Assembly (NCBI GenBank): GCA_017448965.1
Contig: JAFSKK010000034.1
Location: 1 to 59,569 of the forward strand
Direction: 5' to 3'
Source of the DNA: Bacteroidaceae bacterium
GTDB lineage: Bacteria; Bacteroidota; Bacteroidia; Bacteroidales; Bacteroidaceae
DNA: 59,569 nucleotides
The position numbers and the translations under genes were made by a program. Shown one piece after another: positions 39,811-51,355 of this stretch. Positions within the stretch are counted from its first letter, which is position 1. Each line of letters begins with the position of its first letter. The notes beneath the pieces are model-generated. The model was not told the DNA's origin. It searched no databases and was given only the letters and a program-made list of their open reading frames with translations.

Positions 39811-41134
39811 AGCGGATTGTTAGGAATAAATTTTGTTCTCCCTTCAACGCATCGCCATCCTTGTTGAATGCTCCGAGTTTAACCTGCACGATTTGGTTGT
39901 CCTTGTCAGGCATATTCGGCACTTCCACACGGATGTAGTTGTCGGTGAATCCGTTCATGACGGGTTTGCGCGGGGAGGCGTGTTCGAGGAGCATGGGACG
40001 TGTGGTGCCGATGAAGCGGCTGTAGAAGTCGTGGGTCTTCTGCGCAGAAAGGGCAAGGACACGTTGGCTGCGTTCATGCTTCTCCTGTGGTGTGACCACA
40101 TGAGGTATTTCGAGGGCTTTGGTGCCTGGACGTTCGGAGTAGGAGAACACGTGATACTGAGAGACATCGACACGCTGCATGAAGTCGTAGGCTTTGTCAA
40201 AATACTCCTGTGTTTCGCCACGAGTGCCCACAATGACATCGACACCAATGAAGGCATCGGGCATGACGGAGCGAATCTTTTCTATCTTATGGGCGAAAAG
40301 GGCTGTGTCGTACTTGCGATGCATGAGTTTCAGCACCTCGTCGCAACCACTCTGAAGGGGGATATGGAAGTGGGGCATAAACCGTTTGGAGTCGGCACAG
40401 AACTCAATGATGTCGTCGGTGAGCAGGTTCGGCTCGATACTGGAGATGCGGTATCGCTCGATGCCCTCCACCTGGTCGAGTGCCTTCACGAGGTCGAAGA
40501 AAGTCTCACCCGTGGAATGTCCGAAGTCGCCGATGTTCACACCTGTGATGACAATCTCCTTGCCACCCTCCTGCACCACCTGCTGTGCCTGTGCCACCAT
40601 CGAGGCAATGCTACCGTTGCGACTCCGACCACGAGCGATGGGAATGGTGCAGTAGGTGCAGTAGTAGTTGCATCCATCCTGCACTTTGAGGAAGTAGCGG
40701 GTGCGGTCACCTCTGGAGCAACTTTCCGCAAACGTCCTGATGTCCGCAGTCTGCACGGTGTGTGCCCCAGTCATTCCGTTGAGGATGGCAGGAATAATGT
40801 TCGCTTTCTGTTCGCTGCCCAACACGAGATCAACGCCAGGAGTCTCGATGATTTCCTGCGGCTTCAACTGCGCATAGCAGCCCGTCACCACCACGAATGC
40901 TCCAGGGTGCTGCTTCACCAACCGATGGATTGCCTGACGACATTTGTGGTCAGCCACCTCAGTCACGCTACACGTGTTGACAATGCAGATGTCAGCCACC
41001 TCGCCCTTCTGTGCCTTCTTCACTCCATAACGCATCAGTTCCTGCGCCACACTACTCGTCTCGGCGAAGTTCAATTTGCATCCTAATGTGAAAAATGCCG
41101 CTTTCTTGCCCTGCAATATGCTCGAATCTATCAT
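39809..41134 (-). CDS. mtaB: tRNA t(6)A37 methylthiotransferase (MiaB-like, MtaB)
   Basis: 441 residues. A radical-SAM enzyme that converts t6A37 to ms2t6A37 in tRNA. An N-terminal UPF0004 domain carries cysteines in FTLGCKLNFAE, VNTCSV and VVTGCYAQ for one Fe-S cluster. The radical SAM core has DGCNYYCTYCTIPIARGRSRN (CxxxCxxC, about 150-170), and a C-terminal TRAM-like region includes FTDNYIRVEVP. The TLGCKLN start and length distinguish MtaB from MiaB and RimO. It diverges from the PrsW gene, the two -7 boxes being 13 bp apart. Confidence 0.94.
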   Translation of the reverse strand: MIDSSILQGKKAAFFTLGCKLNFAETSSVAQELMRYGVKKAQKGEVADICIVNTCSVTEVADHKCRQAIHRLVKQHPGAFVVVTGCYAQLKPQEIIETPGVDLVLGSEQKANIIPAILNGMTGAHTVQTADIRTFAESCSRGDRTRYFLKVQDGCNYYCTYCTIPIARGRSRNGSIASMVAQAQQVVQEGGKEIVITGVNIGDFGHSTGETFFDLVKALDQVEGIERYRISSIEPNLLTDDIIEFCADSKRFMPHFHIPLQSGCDEVLKLMHRKYDTALFAHKIEKIRSVMPDAFIGVDVIVGTRGETQEYFDKAYDFMQRVDVSQYHVFSYSERPGTKALEIPHVVTPQEKHERSQRVLALSAQKTHDFYSRFIGTTRPMLLEHASPRKPVMNGFTDNYIRVEVPNMPDKDNQIVQVKLGAFNKDGDALKGEQNLFLTIR

Positions 41135-41153
41135 TTATTTCATGCTTTGTGTG

Positions 41154-41161
41154 CAAAGGTA
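41154..41161 (-). promoter_or_regulatory. -7 promoter box for mtaB
   Basis: TACCTTTG followed by C on the minus strand, 20 bp before the mtaB start. Confidence 0.7.
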
Positions 41162-41174
41162 AGAAAAACAATCG

Positions 41175-41182
41175 TATCTTTG
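41175..41182 (+). promoter_or_regulatory. -7 promoter box for the PrsW-family gene
   Basis: TATCTTTG followed by C, 40 bp before ATG 41222, closely back-to-back with the mtaB box. The two polymerases could not bind at once. Confidence 0.7.
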
Positions 41183-41221
41183 CAACATCAAAACAAACTA
41201 TTTCATCATTTATCAACAGAA

Positions 41222-41929
41222 ATGGCAGCAATTCCGTTTATTTGGGCAGCGGCACTTTTACCAGCCGTACTACTTTTGGTTTACATTTTGAAGAAAGATA
41301 AAAACCCTGAACCGACAGGACAATTGGTGAAGGCGATGCTGTTGGGTGTGGCCACCTGCATTCCTGCGGCACTGATTGAAATGGCCATCAGCTGGATCTT
41401 CTTTGGCGATAGCGAAGGAGGCTCCTCATTGATAGGAAACATCTTCGACGCATTCTTTGTGGCAGCCATCCCCGAAGAGTGTCTCAAGTTGTTGGCACTG
41501 TGGTTGGTGTTGCGGAAGAATCCTTATTTTAACGAGCATTTCGACGGCATCGTGTATTCGGTATGTGTGGGACTGGGATTCGCCACCGCAGAAAATGTTC
41601 TCTATTTGTTTGACAACATGAGCGATTGGGCATCGGTCGCCATCGGAAGAGCCATCTTCTCTGTGCCCGGACACTATGCCTTCGCTGTGCTGATGGGCTA
41701 TTATTATGCAAGGTACAGTTTCGTGGAAAGCTCCACCAAGAATCTCATCTGCATCCTCGCTGTGCCAGTCCTCGCTCATGGCATCTACGACGCCATTGTG
41801 ATGAACATCGGCATCAACGAATACCTCATACTGCCCATCTTTGCCTTGCTCATCTTCTTCTGTGTGATGATGCACAAGAAATGCAAGAAGAAGATTCTGG
41901 CACAACTGCAGATGGATGGAACAGCATGA
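41222..41929 (+). CDS. PrsW-family intramembrane metalloprotease
   Basis: 235 residues from ATG 41222. The longer frame from 41147 would start upstream of the promoter box, so it is not used. About seven to eight membrane helices. PrsW/CPBP-type motifs are present: AAIPEECLKLLALW (double Glu), GFATAENVLYLF, SVPGHYAFAVLMGYYYA and VLAHGIYDAIVM, giving the conserved Glu/His metal ligands. PrsW in Bacillus cleaves an anti-sigma factor, so a target in envelope signalling is conceivable but not shown. Confidence 0.85.
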   Translation: MAAIPFIWAAALLPAVLLLVYILKKDKNPEPTGQLVKAMLLGVATCIPAALIEMAISWIFFGDSEGGSSLIGNIFDAFFVAAIPEECLKLLALWLVLRKNPYFNEHFDGIVYSVCVGLGFATAENVLYLFDNMSDWASVAIGRAIFSVPGHYAFAVLMGYYYARYSFVESSTKNLICILAVPVLAHGIYDAIVMNIGINEYLILPIFALLIFFCVMMHKKCKKKILAQLQMDGTA

Positions 41930-41998
41930 GAAGATGGATGAAAGAAAAAAATGACTGTTTGAAAATAAAAAGTGGGCATTTGCATAATAATCTCGTTT

Positions 41999-42006
41999 TA
42001 GGTTCG
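41999..42006 (+). promoter_or_regulatory. Possible -7 box (TAGGTTCG) before the small ORF and mfd
   Basis: One mismatch to TAnnTTTG, with TTTG at 41979-41982 as a possible -33 element. It is 48 bp before the small ORF. Confidence 0.4.
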
Positions 42007-42053
42007 TTATAATAAAATAGAAAGACGAAAAAAACAGTAAAAGCAGATTGCCT

Positions 42054-42200
42054 ATGAATGATTCTACTCCATCCGACAACAAGACATCAAAGATTCTCGA
42101 ACTGAAGGAAAGGCTCGTTCGTCCATCGAAGGACACGCTGTTTTTCTTGCAATTATTTGCCAGAGTTTATGAACCACGAATGGTCATGAGCGTAGCATAA
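42054..42200 (+). CDS. 48-residue putative small protein
   Basis: ATG 42054 to TAA 42200. Sequence begins MNDSTPSDNKTSKILELKE and continues RLVRPSKDTLFFLQLFARVY, ending PRMVMSVA. The LxPSxDTLxFLxxFARxY pattern resembles a class of ~50-residue proteins common in Prevotella and Bacteroides (from memory, unverified). It is amphipathic and has no signal peptide. It lies 15 bp before the proposed mfd start, so the two may be co-transcribed. Function unknown. Confidence 0.5.
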   Translation: MNDSTPSDNKTSKILELKERLVRPSKDTLFFLQLFARVYEPRMVMSVA

Positions 42201-42215
42201 TTCATTTGATGATTT

Positions 42216-45707
<3,492 letters not shown>

Positions 45708-45809
45708 AAATTTCCATAATCAAATAATTATAACTACTATAATTAGAATTATAGGTATTGGTGGATAAAATTCTTCAGATTATTCATAATTGGTTTCTAC
45801 AAAAACATG

Positions 45810-45817
45810 TATCTTTG
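45810..45817 (+). promoter_or_regulatory. -7 promoter box for the toxin-antitoxin operon
   Basis: TATCTTTG followed by C, 30 bp before ATG 45848. Confidence 0.7.
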
Positions 45818-45847
45818 CAGCGAAAACAATATAAAAAGGAAATAGCT

Positions 45848-46168
45848 ATGGCAACAACAACGTCAAGAAAACAACACACAAACCACCCCATCAGCCACTA
45901 CTGGGGACTGGTGAAGGACATGGACGACAGCCAGAAGCTGCAACTGATCACCATGTTGGCACAAAGCGTGAAGCCTGCCGTGGACAAGAAGCAGGACTCC
46001 GAAGAGTATTCCCTCAAGCCTTACACAATGGAGGAAATCAATGCACGGATTGACCAGTCAGAGCGTGACATCGCTGAGGGTCGTGTGTATGAATTCGATG
46101 AGGTGATGCACGAACTGGAAAAAGAATTTGCTCAAGAAGAGGAACTTGAAATGGTGAAAGCGGTATGA
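45848..46168 (+). CDS. Putative antitoxin of a type II toxin-antitoxin pair
   Basis: 106 residues from ATG 45848. The frame opens at 45758, but the promoter box lies at 45810-45817. The N-terminal half (SHYWGLVKDMDDSQKLQLITMLAQSVKPA) and the acidic C-terminal half (YTMEEINARIDQSERDIAEGRVYEFDEVMHELEKEFAQ) have the layout of antitoxins paired with RelE/ParE toxins: a DNA-binding or dimerisation part and an acidic helix that wraps the toxin. The ATGA overlap with the next gene supports co-translation. Confidence 0.75.
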   Translation: MATTTSRKQHTNHPISHYWGLVKDMDDSQKLQLITMLAQSVKPAVDKKQDSEEYSLKPYTMEEINARIDQSERDIAEGRVYEFDEVMHELEKEFAQEEELEMVKAV

Positions 46169-46482
46169 GAGTATTAATGACTGGCTTTGCCAGACAAAAG
46201 ATTCGCGAAACAGCCAGATATATCCAGAGTGAGTTTAGCAAGAGATATCGGGATGATTTTCTGTATAAGGTACAAGAGACGCGTCAATATCTCGCAACCA
46301 ACCCTAATCTCGGATCCATGGAACCACTTCTCTCCAATCGTCCTACGGCCTATCGTAGCGTGGTCATCACCAAACTCAACAAGATGGTCCATTATATCAA
46401 TGACACCGAAGACATCATTTACATTGTTGACTTCTGGGACACTCGCCGCGAACCAAATGCACAGGCTGCAGAAGTGAAATGA
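46165..46482 (+). CDS. RelE/ParE-family toxin
   Basis: 105 residues. Short fold typical of the superfamily: FARQKIRETARYIQSEFSKRY, FLYKVQETRQYLATNPNLGS and a C-terminal beta hairpin YRSVVITKLNKMVHYINDTEDIIYIVDFWDTRR. RelE-type toxins cleave mRNA on the ribosome; ParE types poison gyrase. The sequence alone does not decide between them. Coupled to the antitoxin by a 4-bp overlap and followed by a strong terminator. Confidence 0.82.
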   Translation: MRVLMTGFARQKIRETARYIQSEFSKRYRDDFLYKVQETRQYLATNPNLGSMEPLLSNRPTAYRSVVITKLNKMVHYINDTEDIIYIVDFWDTRREPNAQAAEVK

Positions 46483-46510
46483 ACGGGCTATAATATAGAA
46501 ATGTAAGAAT

Positions 46511-46550
46511 AAAAAGCGGATAGACCACGAACGGGCTATCCGCTTTTTTT
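46511..46550 (+). terminator. Intrinsic terminator of the toxin-antitoxin operon
   Basis: Stem AAAAAGCGGATAG (46511-46523) with CTATCCGCTTTTT (46536-46548) and a continuing T run. Confidence 0.9.
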
Positions 46551-46643
46551 TACAAACATTGGAAAAGAAGATTTATTTCTACATTTTTTGCACATCAAGA
46601 GAAAAAGGTTCTCATTTTTTGAGAGAGATTCAAAATGTTTCCG

Positions 46644-46651
46644 TATCTTTG
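46644..46651 (+). promoter_or_regulatory. -7 promoter box upstream of the structured leader
   Basis: TATCTTTG followed by C. Transcription from here would yield a leader of about 370 nt before the lipoprotein start at 47033, or a separate small RNA. Confidence 0.7.
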
Positions 46652-46740
46652 CGACGTGAAACAACAAAACCGTATAAGTATAACCTCTAAAACCAACAAG
46701 CAAAAAACAGACAGTACAAAAAAACGAAGAGGAAGCCTGT

Positions 46741-46983
46741 GGCACGGGTGCCGCCCTTCCAAGGGAAACGCAACATTTTTTAATTTAATGAAACTGTGCG
46801 TCTTCCTGTTCGTACTTAACGATATAACTTGAGCTTTCTGCTCTTGTTCTCTCGACTTCGAAGACCGCCAATTTTCGCGTATGAGAGCAAGCAGTTCAGA
46901 AGGTTCACGTCCCGAGGGGGCGTGAACTGTTCTTGCTTGTTTATACGCATGGTCACTTGGCGGTCACCGAGAAGTTGAGAATA
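46741..46983 (+). ncRNA. Candidate structured RNA or long structured 5' leader
   Basis: No gene is seen between the TA operon and 47033. Two small perfect hairpins (GGCACGGGTGCC, 46741-46752; CCCTTCCAAGGG, 46754-46765) are followed by a ~136-nt extended hairpin. Nested pairs: GACCGCCAA 46863-46871 with 46957-46965; GCGTAT 46877 with ATACGC 46943; AGCAAG 46886 with CTTGCT 46932; CAGTTCA 46892 with TGAACTG 46923, the last competing with GTTCACG 46903-46909/CGTGAAC 46921-46927. The outermost TTCTC...GAGAA arms also pair. It could be a riboregulator, a small RNA with a long-hairpin shape, or a remnant of a mobile inverted-repeat element. Confidence 0.5.
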
Positions 46984-47032
46984 AGCATCGAATGGTTGGC
47001 GCCTTTTTCTTATTCTCAAAAAAGACAAAACA

Positions 47033-47989
47033 ATGAAAAACAAAAACTATCTTTTGAGTCTGCTGACCATATTGGTTACAGCAGCAATGAGTCTTTCTCT
47101 CATGTCGTGCAGCAACGACGATGACTCCAATAATGACATCAAAAAGGTAAACGACTATCTTAACATCCAAGGAGCCACTTACACGGAAGGGAGCTTTCCT
47201 GCTTCAACGGAAGACGCGGAGATTAAGGGCATCAGCGCAAGCGTGGACGAAAACAGCAATACCGCCACCATCCGCATCGCTAAGGACAACGAATATGGCT
47301 GTTATTATATCGGAATCGAAGGACTTTCTGGCTATTGGATGTACACTCCGAATGACACACGTGCGAATGAAAGCGCCACTTATTGGGAGGTTGTCGTCTC
47401 CTACAAAAACATCAAGCCCGGCAATGCCATCAAAGTGTGGGTGACTGGCCAAGGTGAAGATGCCCAAAACATGGCACTCATCAAGATTCCCAAGCCATAC
47501 ACGTTCACCATTACTGGCGCAGAAAACACTTCAACCCTTGGGATTGTCGGTACTTGGTACACGGCCTACTATATCTATGACGGTGTACAACACTCTATAA
47601 GCAAGTACGAAGACGCATTTCCCGAGACCGAAGTATGGGATAACAACAGTCTGTATCGGGAGTGGGTGTTCAGTGCTAATGGTCGTGCCGAATATTGGAC
47701 ATGGACGGGAGATGACGACTTCATGTCTTTGCCTTTTTTCGAATATAAGATAAACGGAAATAAAGTCACCATTACAGCAACAGAAACATTCGACGTGGTG
47801 GATGAAGAGACAGGAGAAACATTTGAAATAATACCAGAAGATGGTGAAGAAGGCTTAAGTGTCTTTAACACCGAATTCACTTACGACAATGTCCAACGAT
47901 TATTGATTGAGCACATGCCAATCAGAGATGACGAAAACGGTGTGGACTTCATTGTCGGATACATGGATGTTTATTGGAAGAAGAGATGA
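47033..47989 (+). CDS. Lipoprotein of unknown function
   Basis: 318 residues. Lipoprotein signal peptide ending SLMSC (Cys26), then SNDDDSNND. Two beta-rich segments: about 45-160 (DAEIKGISASVDENSNTATIRIAKD, YWMYTPNDT) and about 170-315 (GIVGTWYTAYYIYDG, then REWVFSANGRAEYWTWTG and KVTITATETFDVVD), the second being reminiscent of lipocalin-like domains. No named family recognised. Followed 7 bp later by an outer-membrane protein gene, so the two are likely co-transcribed. Confidence 0.75.
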   Translation: MKNKNYLLSLLTILVTAAMSLSLMSCSNDDDSNNDIKKVNDYLNIQGATYTEGSFPASTEDAEIKGISASVDENSNTATIRIAKDNEYGCYYIGIEGLSGYWMYTPNDTRANESATYWEVVVSYKNIKPGNAIKVWVTGQGEDAQNMALIKIPKPYTFTITGAENTSTLGIVGTWYTAYYIYDGVQHSISKYEDAFPETEVWDNNSLYREWVFSANGRAEYWTWTGDDDFMSLPFFEYKINGNKVTITATETFDVVDEETGETFEIIPEDGEEGLSVFNTEFTYDNVQRLLIEHMPIRDDENGVDFIVGYMDVYWKKR

Positions 47990-47996
47990 TTATGCC

Positions 47997-48836
47997 ATGA
48001 GAAAATTATTGTTTACATGCATTGCGGTGAGTGTCCTGTGCCTTGCCGCACATGCCCAAGATGCGACCATAGACAGTCTCAACCAACGCATTCAGGATTT
48101 GGAGGTGCGGACGAGGGCTCTCGAGCAGGCGGACAGCCTACGCGAGCTCAGGGAGCATCTTGCCAAAATATGGAAGCAGAAAAAATATTGGACGGTAGGG
48201 TACACGTTCCAAAACCTGAAGAACGCGGACGACGCGGAAGCAGAAACATTGAAAAGCAGTTTTGCGATGTCCCTACAATGGGGCAAGACCTTCAGCCTCC
48301 ACAGAAAACCTATCGCCAACATGGTGAAGATTGGGATTGACTGGAACTGGGTGGATTGGCACTATGCCAAGTACAAAAAACTGGATATGGACGAGGTTGA
48401 TTGGAATGATGATGGCGAGGTTTACTGGAATGATAATGGCGAAAACCTTAAATTGCCCAATTTGACCTATCATCAGATAGACCTAGGCATGGCAATCGGA
48501 CCTTCCGTTCAAGTGACACCATTCTACACCATAGGACAAGGGCTGGAGTATCTAAAGGTATACAGTTTCTTCCATGTGACGCCATCGTTTTCAGGCATCA
48601 TCCTCCACGGCGACAAGAGTGAAATCGCAGGTGCCTACAACACATTCTTCAGTTGGGGCATCGGCATCGCCTACAAGGCTTTTGCAATAGGCTTCGAACA
48701 TCGATGGGGCAAGGCGAAGTACAACACAACCAACTTCGGCGATGCCATTGAGACGAACGACATGGAGATTGAGGCAGACAGGCAGACAAAGTACAAAACC
48801 ACTGCATCAAAGCTTACCGTCAGCCTCCGTTTCTGA
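47997..48836 (+). CDS. Outer-membrane beta-barrel protein with N-terminal coiled coil
   Basis: 279 residues from ATG 47997; the longer frame from 47907 has no signal peptide at its start. Signal peptide MRKLLFTCIAVSVLCLAAHAQ, a short coiled coil (about 25-62, IDSLNQRIQDLEVRTRALEQAD), then alternating beta strands (SFAMSLQWGKTFSLH, MVKIGIDWNWVDWHYAKY, GIAYKAFAIGFEHRWG) to a C-terminal LTVSLRF with terminal Phe, as in outer-membrane barrels. The substrate or role is unknown. Confidence 0.75.
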   Translation: MRKLLFTCIAVSVLCLAAHAQDATIDSLNQRIQDLEVRTRALEQADSLRELREHLAKIWKQKKYWTVGYTFQNLKNADDAEAETLKSSFAMSLQWGKTFSLHRKPIANMVKIGIDWNWVDWHYAKYKKLDMDEVDWNDDGEVYWNDNGENLKLPNLTYHQIDLGMAIGPSVQVTPFYTIGQGLEYLKVYSFFHVTPSFSGIILHGDKSEIAGAYNTFFSWGIGIAYKAFAIGFEHRWGKAKYNTTNFGDAIETNDMEIEADRQTKYKTTASKLTVSLRF

Positions 48837-48856
48837 CATTTGTTTCTATGGATTCA

Positions 48857-48938
48857 CGGTCTGAGTCACACCGATGGTGGCGGTCTGACTCAGACCGAGG
48901 TGGTCGGTGTGAGTCACACCGTTAAAGAGGCTGTGGAA
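48857..48938. repeat. Triple 17-bp palindrome array with AGAGGCTGTGGAA border
   Basis: Units CGGTCTGAGTCACACCG (48857-48873), CGGTCTGACTCAGACCG (48881-48897) and CGGTGTGAGTCACACCG (48905-48921), 24-bp period, the last a perfect palindrome about its central base. Then TTAAAGAGGCTGTGGAA (48922-48938). It shares layout and border with 33236-33316 but not the palindrome sequence. Confidence 0.9.
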
Positions 48939-48990
48939 GACCCCATTTTGTGTTCATTGAAGGAATGATTCTATACGAAGCCAACAACAA

Positions 48991-49033
48991 ACGGCCACGA
49001 AGCATCGTCGTATGCTTCGTGGCCGTTTTTTTG
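48991..49033 (+). terminator. Intrinsic terminator between convergent genes
   Basis: Perfect 15-bp stem (48991-49005 with 49012-49026) followed by TTTTTTT on the plus strand. It ends the outer-membrane-protein transcript and may also serve the minus-strand inositol-phosphate synthase gene. Confidence 0.88.
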
Positions 49034-49047
49034 TTAGTTTGTACAAA

Positions 49048-50376
49048 TCAATCTATCTCCTCGTCAGCCTCATAGCCTCCCATCTCACGGATGGCGTTCT
49101 TCAGCATGGTGTATTGCTGGAAGAGGTGGTTGACGGGTTCTTCGCCCTGCGTGTAGTCGTGCATAGGTGCTTACAAAAAGAAGGAGAGGAAACGCTGGAT
49201 GCCACTCTTGCCAGCACGTGCAGCAAGGTCGCTGAGCAAGCAGAGGTCGAGCAACAGCGGTGCGGCGAGGATGGAGTCACGGCAGAGGAAGTTGATTTTG
49301 ATCTGCATCGGATAGTTCATCCAACCGAAGATGTCAATGTTGTCCCAACCTTCCTTGTTATCATTACGTGGTGGATAGTAGTTGATGCGCACCTTATGAT
49401 AATATTGGTTGTCCTCATCGTTGCCATGCCCGTAGAGATCGGGCTGTGCTTCAGGCTTGAGAATTGTTTCGAGGGTGGAAAGTTTTGACACCTCCTTCGT
49501 ACGGAAGTTGGCTGGCTCGTCGAGCACCAAACCATCACGATTGCCAAGAATGTTGGTGGAGAACCAACCATTCAATCCGAGGCAACGGGTGCCGATGATA
49601 GGAGCAAAACCTGACTTCACGAGTGTCTGACCGGTCTTGAAGTCCTTGCCAGCAATGGGGAGACCCAATTTCTCCGACATTTCCCACATGGCAGGAATGT
49701 CAACGGTAGTGTTGGGCGCACCCATGATGAAAGGAGCACCTTCCGCCAATGCAGCATAAGCATAACACATGGAAGGAGCGATATTCTTGGTGTCGTTGGC
49801 CTTCATGGCAGCCTCAAGGTGTTCGAGCGTATCGTGCACTTGCATGTTTGGCTCCACATAGATTTCTGTAGATGCCGCCCAAGCCACCACAATGCGTGAA
49901 CAATTAGTCTCTGCCTTAAACTGGCGGATGTCCTCACGAAGTGCCTCCACCATCTCCCAACGAGTAGCACATTGCTTCACGTTGTCACCATCAAGACGCT
50001 TCGCAAAATTCTTATCGAAAGCCGCTTTCAAAGGAACAATCTTTTCCAATTCGTCTTTAACGGGCAGAATGTCCTTCTCCCTCAGCACCTCGGCATACAT
50101 GGCACTCTGGAAGGCATTGGCAGGATACACATCCCATGCACCAAACACAATATCATCCAACTTTGCCATTGGAACAATCTCACCATAGGAAAGATACTTC
50201 TTGTCAGTGCCCTTACCGACACGAATCTTATCGTACTGAGTCATAGAACCCACAGGCTTCGCAAGTCCTTTGCGAGCCATCAGCACACCTGTCATAAAGG
50301 TAGAAGTCACAGCACCCAGTCCCACAACCATGATGCCCAATTTACCCTCTGCAGGCTTCACATTTTGATTTTTCAT
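49048..50376 (-). pseudogene. Inositol-3-phosphate synthase (Ino1-like) gene with a premature ochre codon
   Basis: The frame runs from ATG 50376 to TAA 49171-49173 (401 residues), then continues in the same frame for 40 more codons (APMHDYTQGEEPVNHLFQQYTM and on, ending EEID) to TGA 49048-49050. N-terminal NAD-binding motif GIMVVGLGAVTSTFMTGV. Also DNVKQCATRWEMVEAL, INFLCRDSILAAPLLLDL and GIQRFLSFF. The family normally continues FFxK-(S/A)PM at this point, so an AAA to TAA change explains the stop. Myo-inositol phosphate synthase makes the precursor of inositol lipids known in Bacteroidales. The truncated protein lacks its conserved C-terminal segment. Confidence 0.85.
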
Positions 50377-50416
50377 TTCTATTTTGTTCTTGTGATATAC
50401 TTTAGCAAAAACTTTG

Positions 50417-50424
50417 CAAAGGTA
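50417..50424 (-). promoter_or_regulatory. -7 promoter box for the inositol-phosphate synthase gene
   Basis: TACCTTTG followed by C on the minus strand, 41 bp before ATG 50376; the ORF extends upstream of the box, which rules out the longer start. Confidence 0.75.
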
Positions 50425-50532
50425 CAGAAAACCGCCCAAACGAATGGTAGAAAAACGGTTGCTTTTACAGGATACACGCTTGTTTTAACATTGTTTAACC
50501 CGCATTGTTCTTTGTAGTGAAGAAGTTTACAC

Positions 50533-50540
50533 TATCTTTG
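50533..50540 (+). promoter_or_regulatory. -7 promoter box for the GT2/pyrC operon
   Basis: TATCTTTG followed by C, 27 bp before ATG 50567. Confidence 0.75.
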
Positions 50541-50566
50541 CAAGAGGAAAAAGAAAGAAGTTGGAC

Positions 50567-51352
50567 ATGACCCAAAGCGACAGCATTGTTATCATACCTA
50601 CCTACAACGAGAAGGAAAACATCGAGAAGATTATCCGTGCCGTTTTTGCCCTGGAAAAATGTTTCCACATCCTCGTGATTGACGATGGTTCTCCCGATGG
50701 CACAGCCAGCATTGTAAAAGGTCTGATGCAGGAAGAGTTTGCCGACCGTCTGTTCTTGATGGAACGAGAAGGTAAACTCGGACTTGGCACGGCCTATATT
50801 GCAGGCTTCAAATGGGGGTTGGCACATGGCTACGACTACATCTTCGAGATGGATGCAGACTTTTCACATGCACCCAGCGACTTGCCAAGACTCTATTCGG
50901 CCTGTGCTGACGAGGGCTACGACCTCGCCATCGGTAGCCGTTACATCTCTGGAGTCAACGTGGTCAACTGGCCGATTGGCCGTGTGCTCATGTCCTACTT
51001 TGCCTCGAAATATGTGCGGTTCATTACAGGCTTCAAGGTGCATGACACCACTGCTGGCTTCAAATGCTACAAACGCCGTGTACTTGAGACCATCAATCTT
51101 GACGACATCCGCTTCAAGGGCTATGCTTTCCAGATAGAGATGAAGTTCACCACTTACAAATGTGGGTTCAAAATCAAAGAGGTGCCTGTCATTTTCGTCA
51201 ACCGCGTGGAAGGAGTATCGAAAATGAACGGCAGCATCTTTGGCGAGGCCTTCTTTGGCGTGATGAGACTGAGATGGGACGGTTGGTTCAAGAAGTACCC
51301 AAAACCTGTTGATGAAAAGCCTGTTCAAAAGACTATTGATGACCAAATCTAA
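50567..51352 (+). CDS. Polyprenol-phosphate mannosyltransferase-like family 2 glycosyltransferase
   Basis: 261 residues from ATG 50567; a TTG lies 6 bp upstream. Dpm1-type GT2 with IVIIPTYNEKENIEKII, HILVIDDGSPDGTASIV and YDYIFEMDADFSH (DxD), a central VVNWPIGRVLMSYFASKYVRFITGF stretch, and a C-terminus without membrane helices, as in short bacterial polyprenol-phosphate mannose synthases. It transfers a hexose from a nucleotide sugar to undecaprenyl phosphate at the cytoplasmic face. The gene ends 3 bp before pyrC. Confidence 0.9.
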   Translation: MTQSDSIVIIPTYNEKENIEKIIRAVFALEKCFHILVIDDGSPDGTASIVKGLMQEEFADRLFLMEREGKLGLGTAYIAGFKWGLAHGYDYIFEMDADFSHAPSDLPRLYSACADEGYDLAIGSRYISGVNVVNWPIGRVLMSYFASKYVRFITGFKVHDTTAGFKCYKRRVLETINLDDIRFKGYAFQIEMKFTTYKCGFKIKEVPVIFVNRVEGVSKMNGSIFGEAFFGVMRLRWDGWFKKYPKPVDEKPVQKTIDDQI

Positions 51353-51355
51353 CAG

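Noticed and set aside
46536-46745. Minus-strand ORF of 69 residues after the TA module
   Set aside because: It covers the TA terminator and the promoter of the structured leader; Phe/Lys-rich and without domain.
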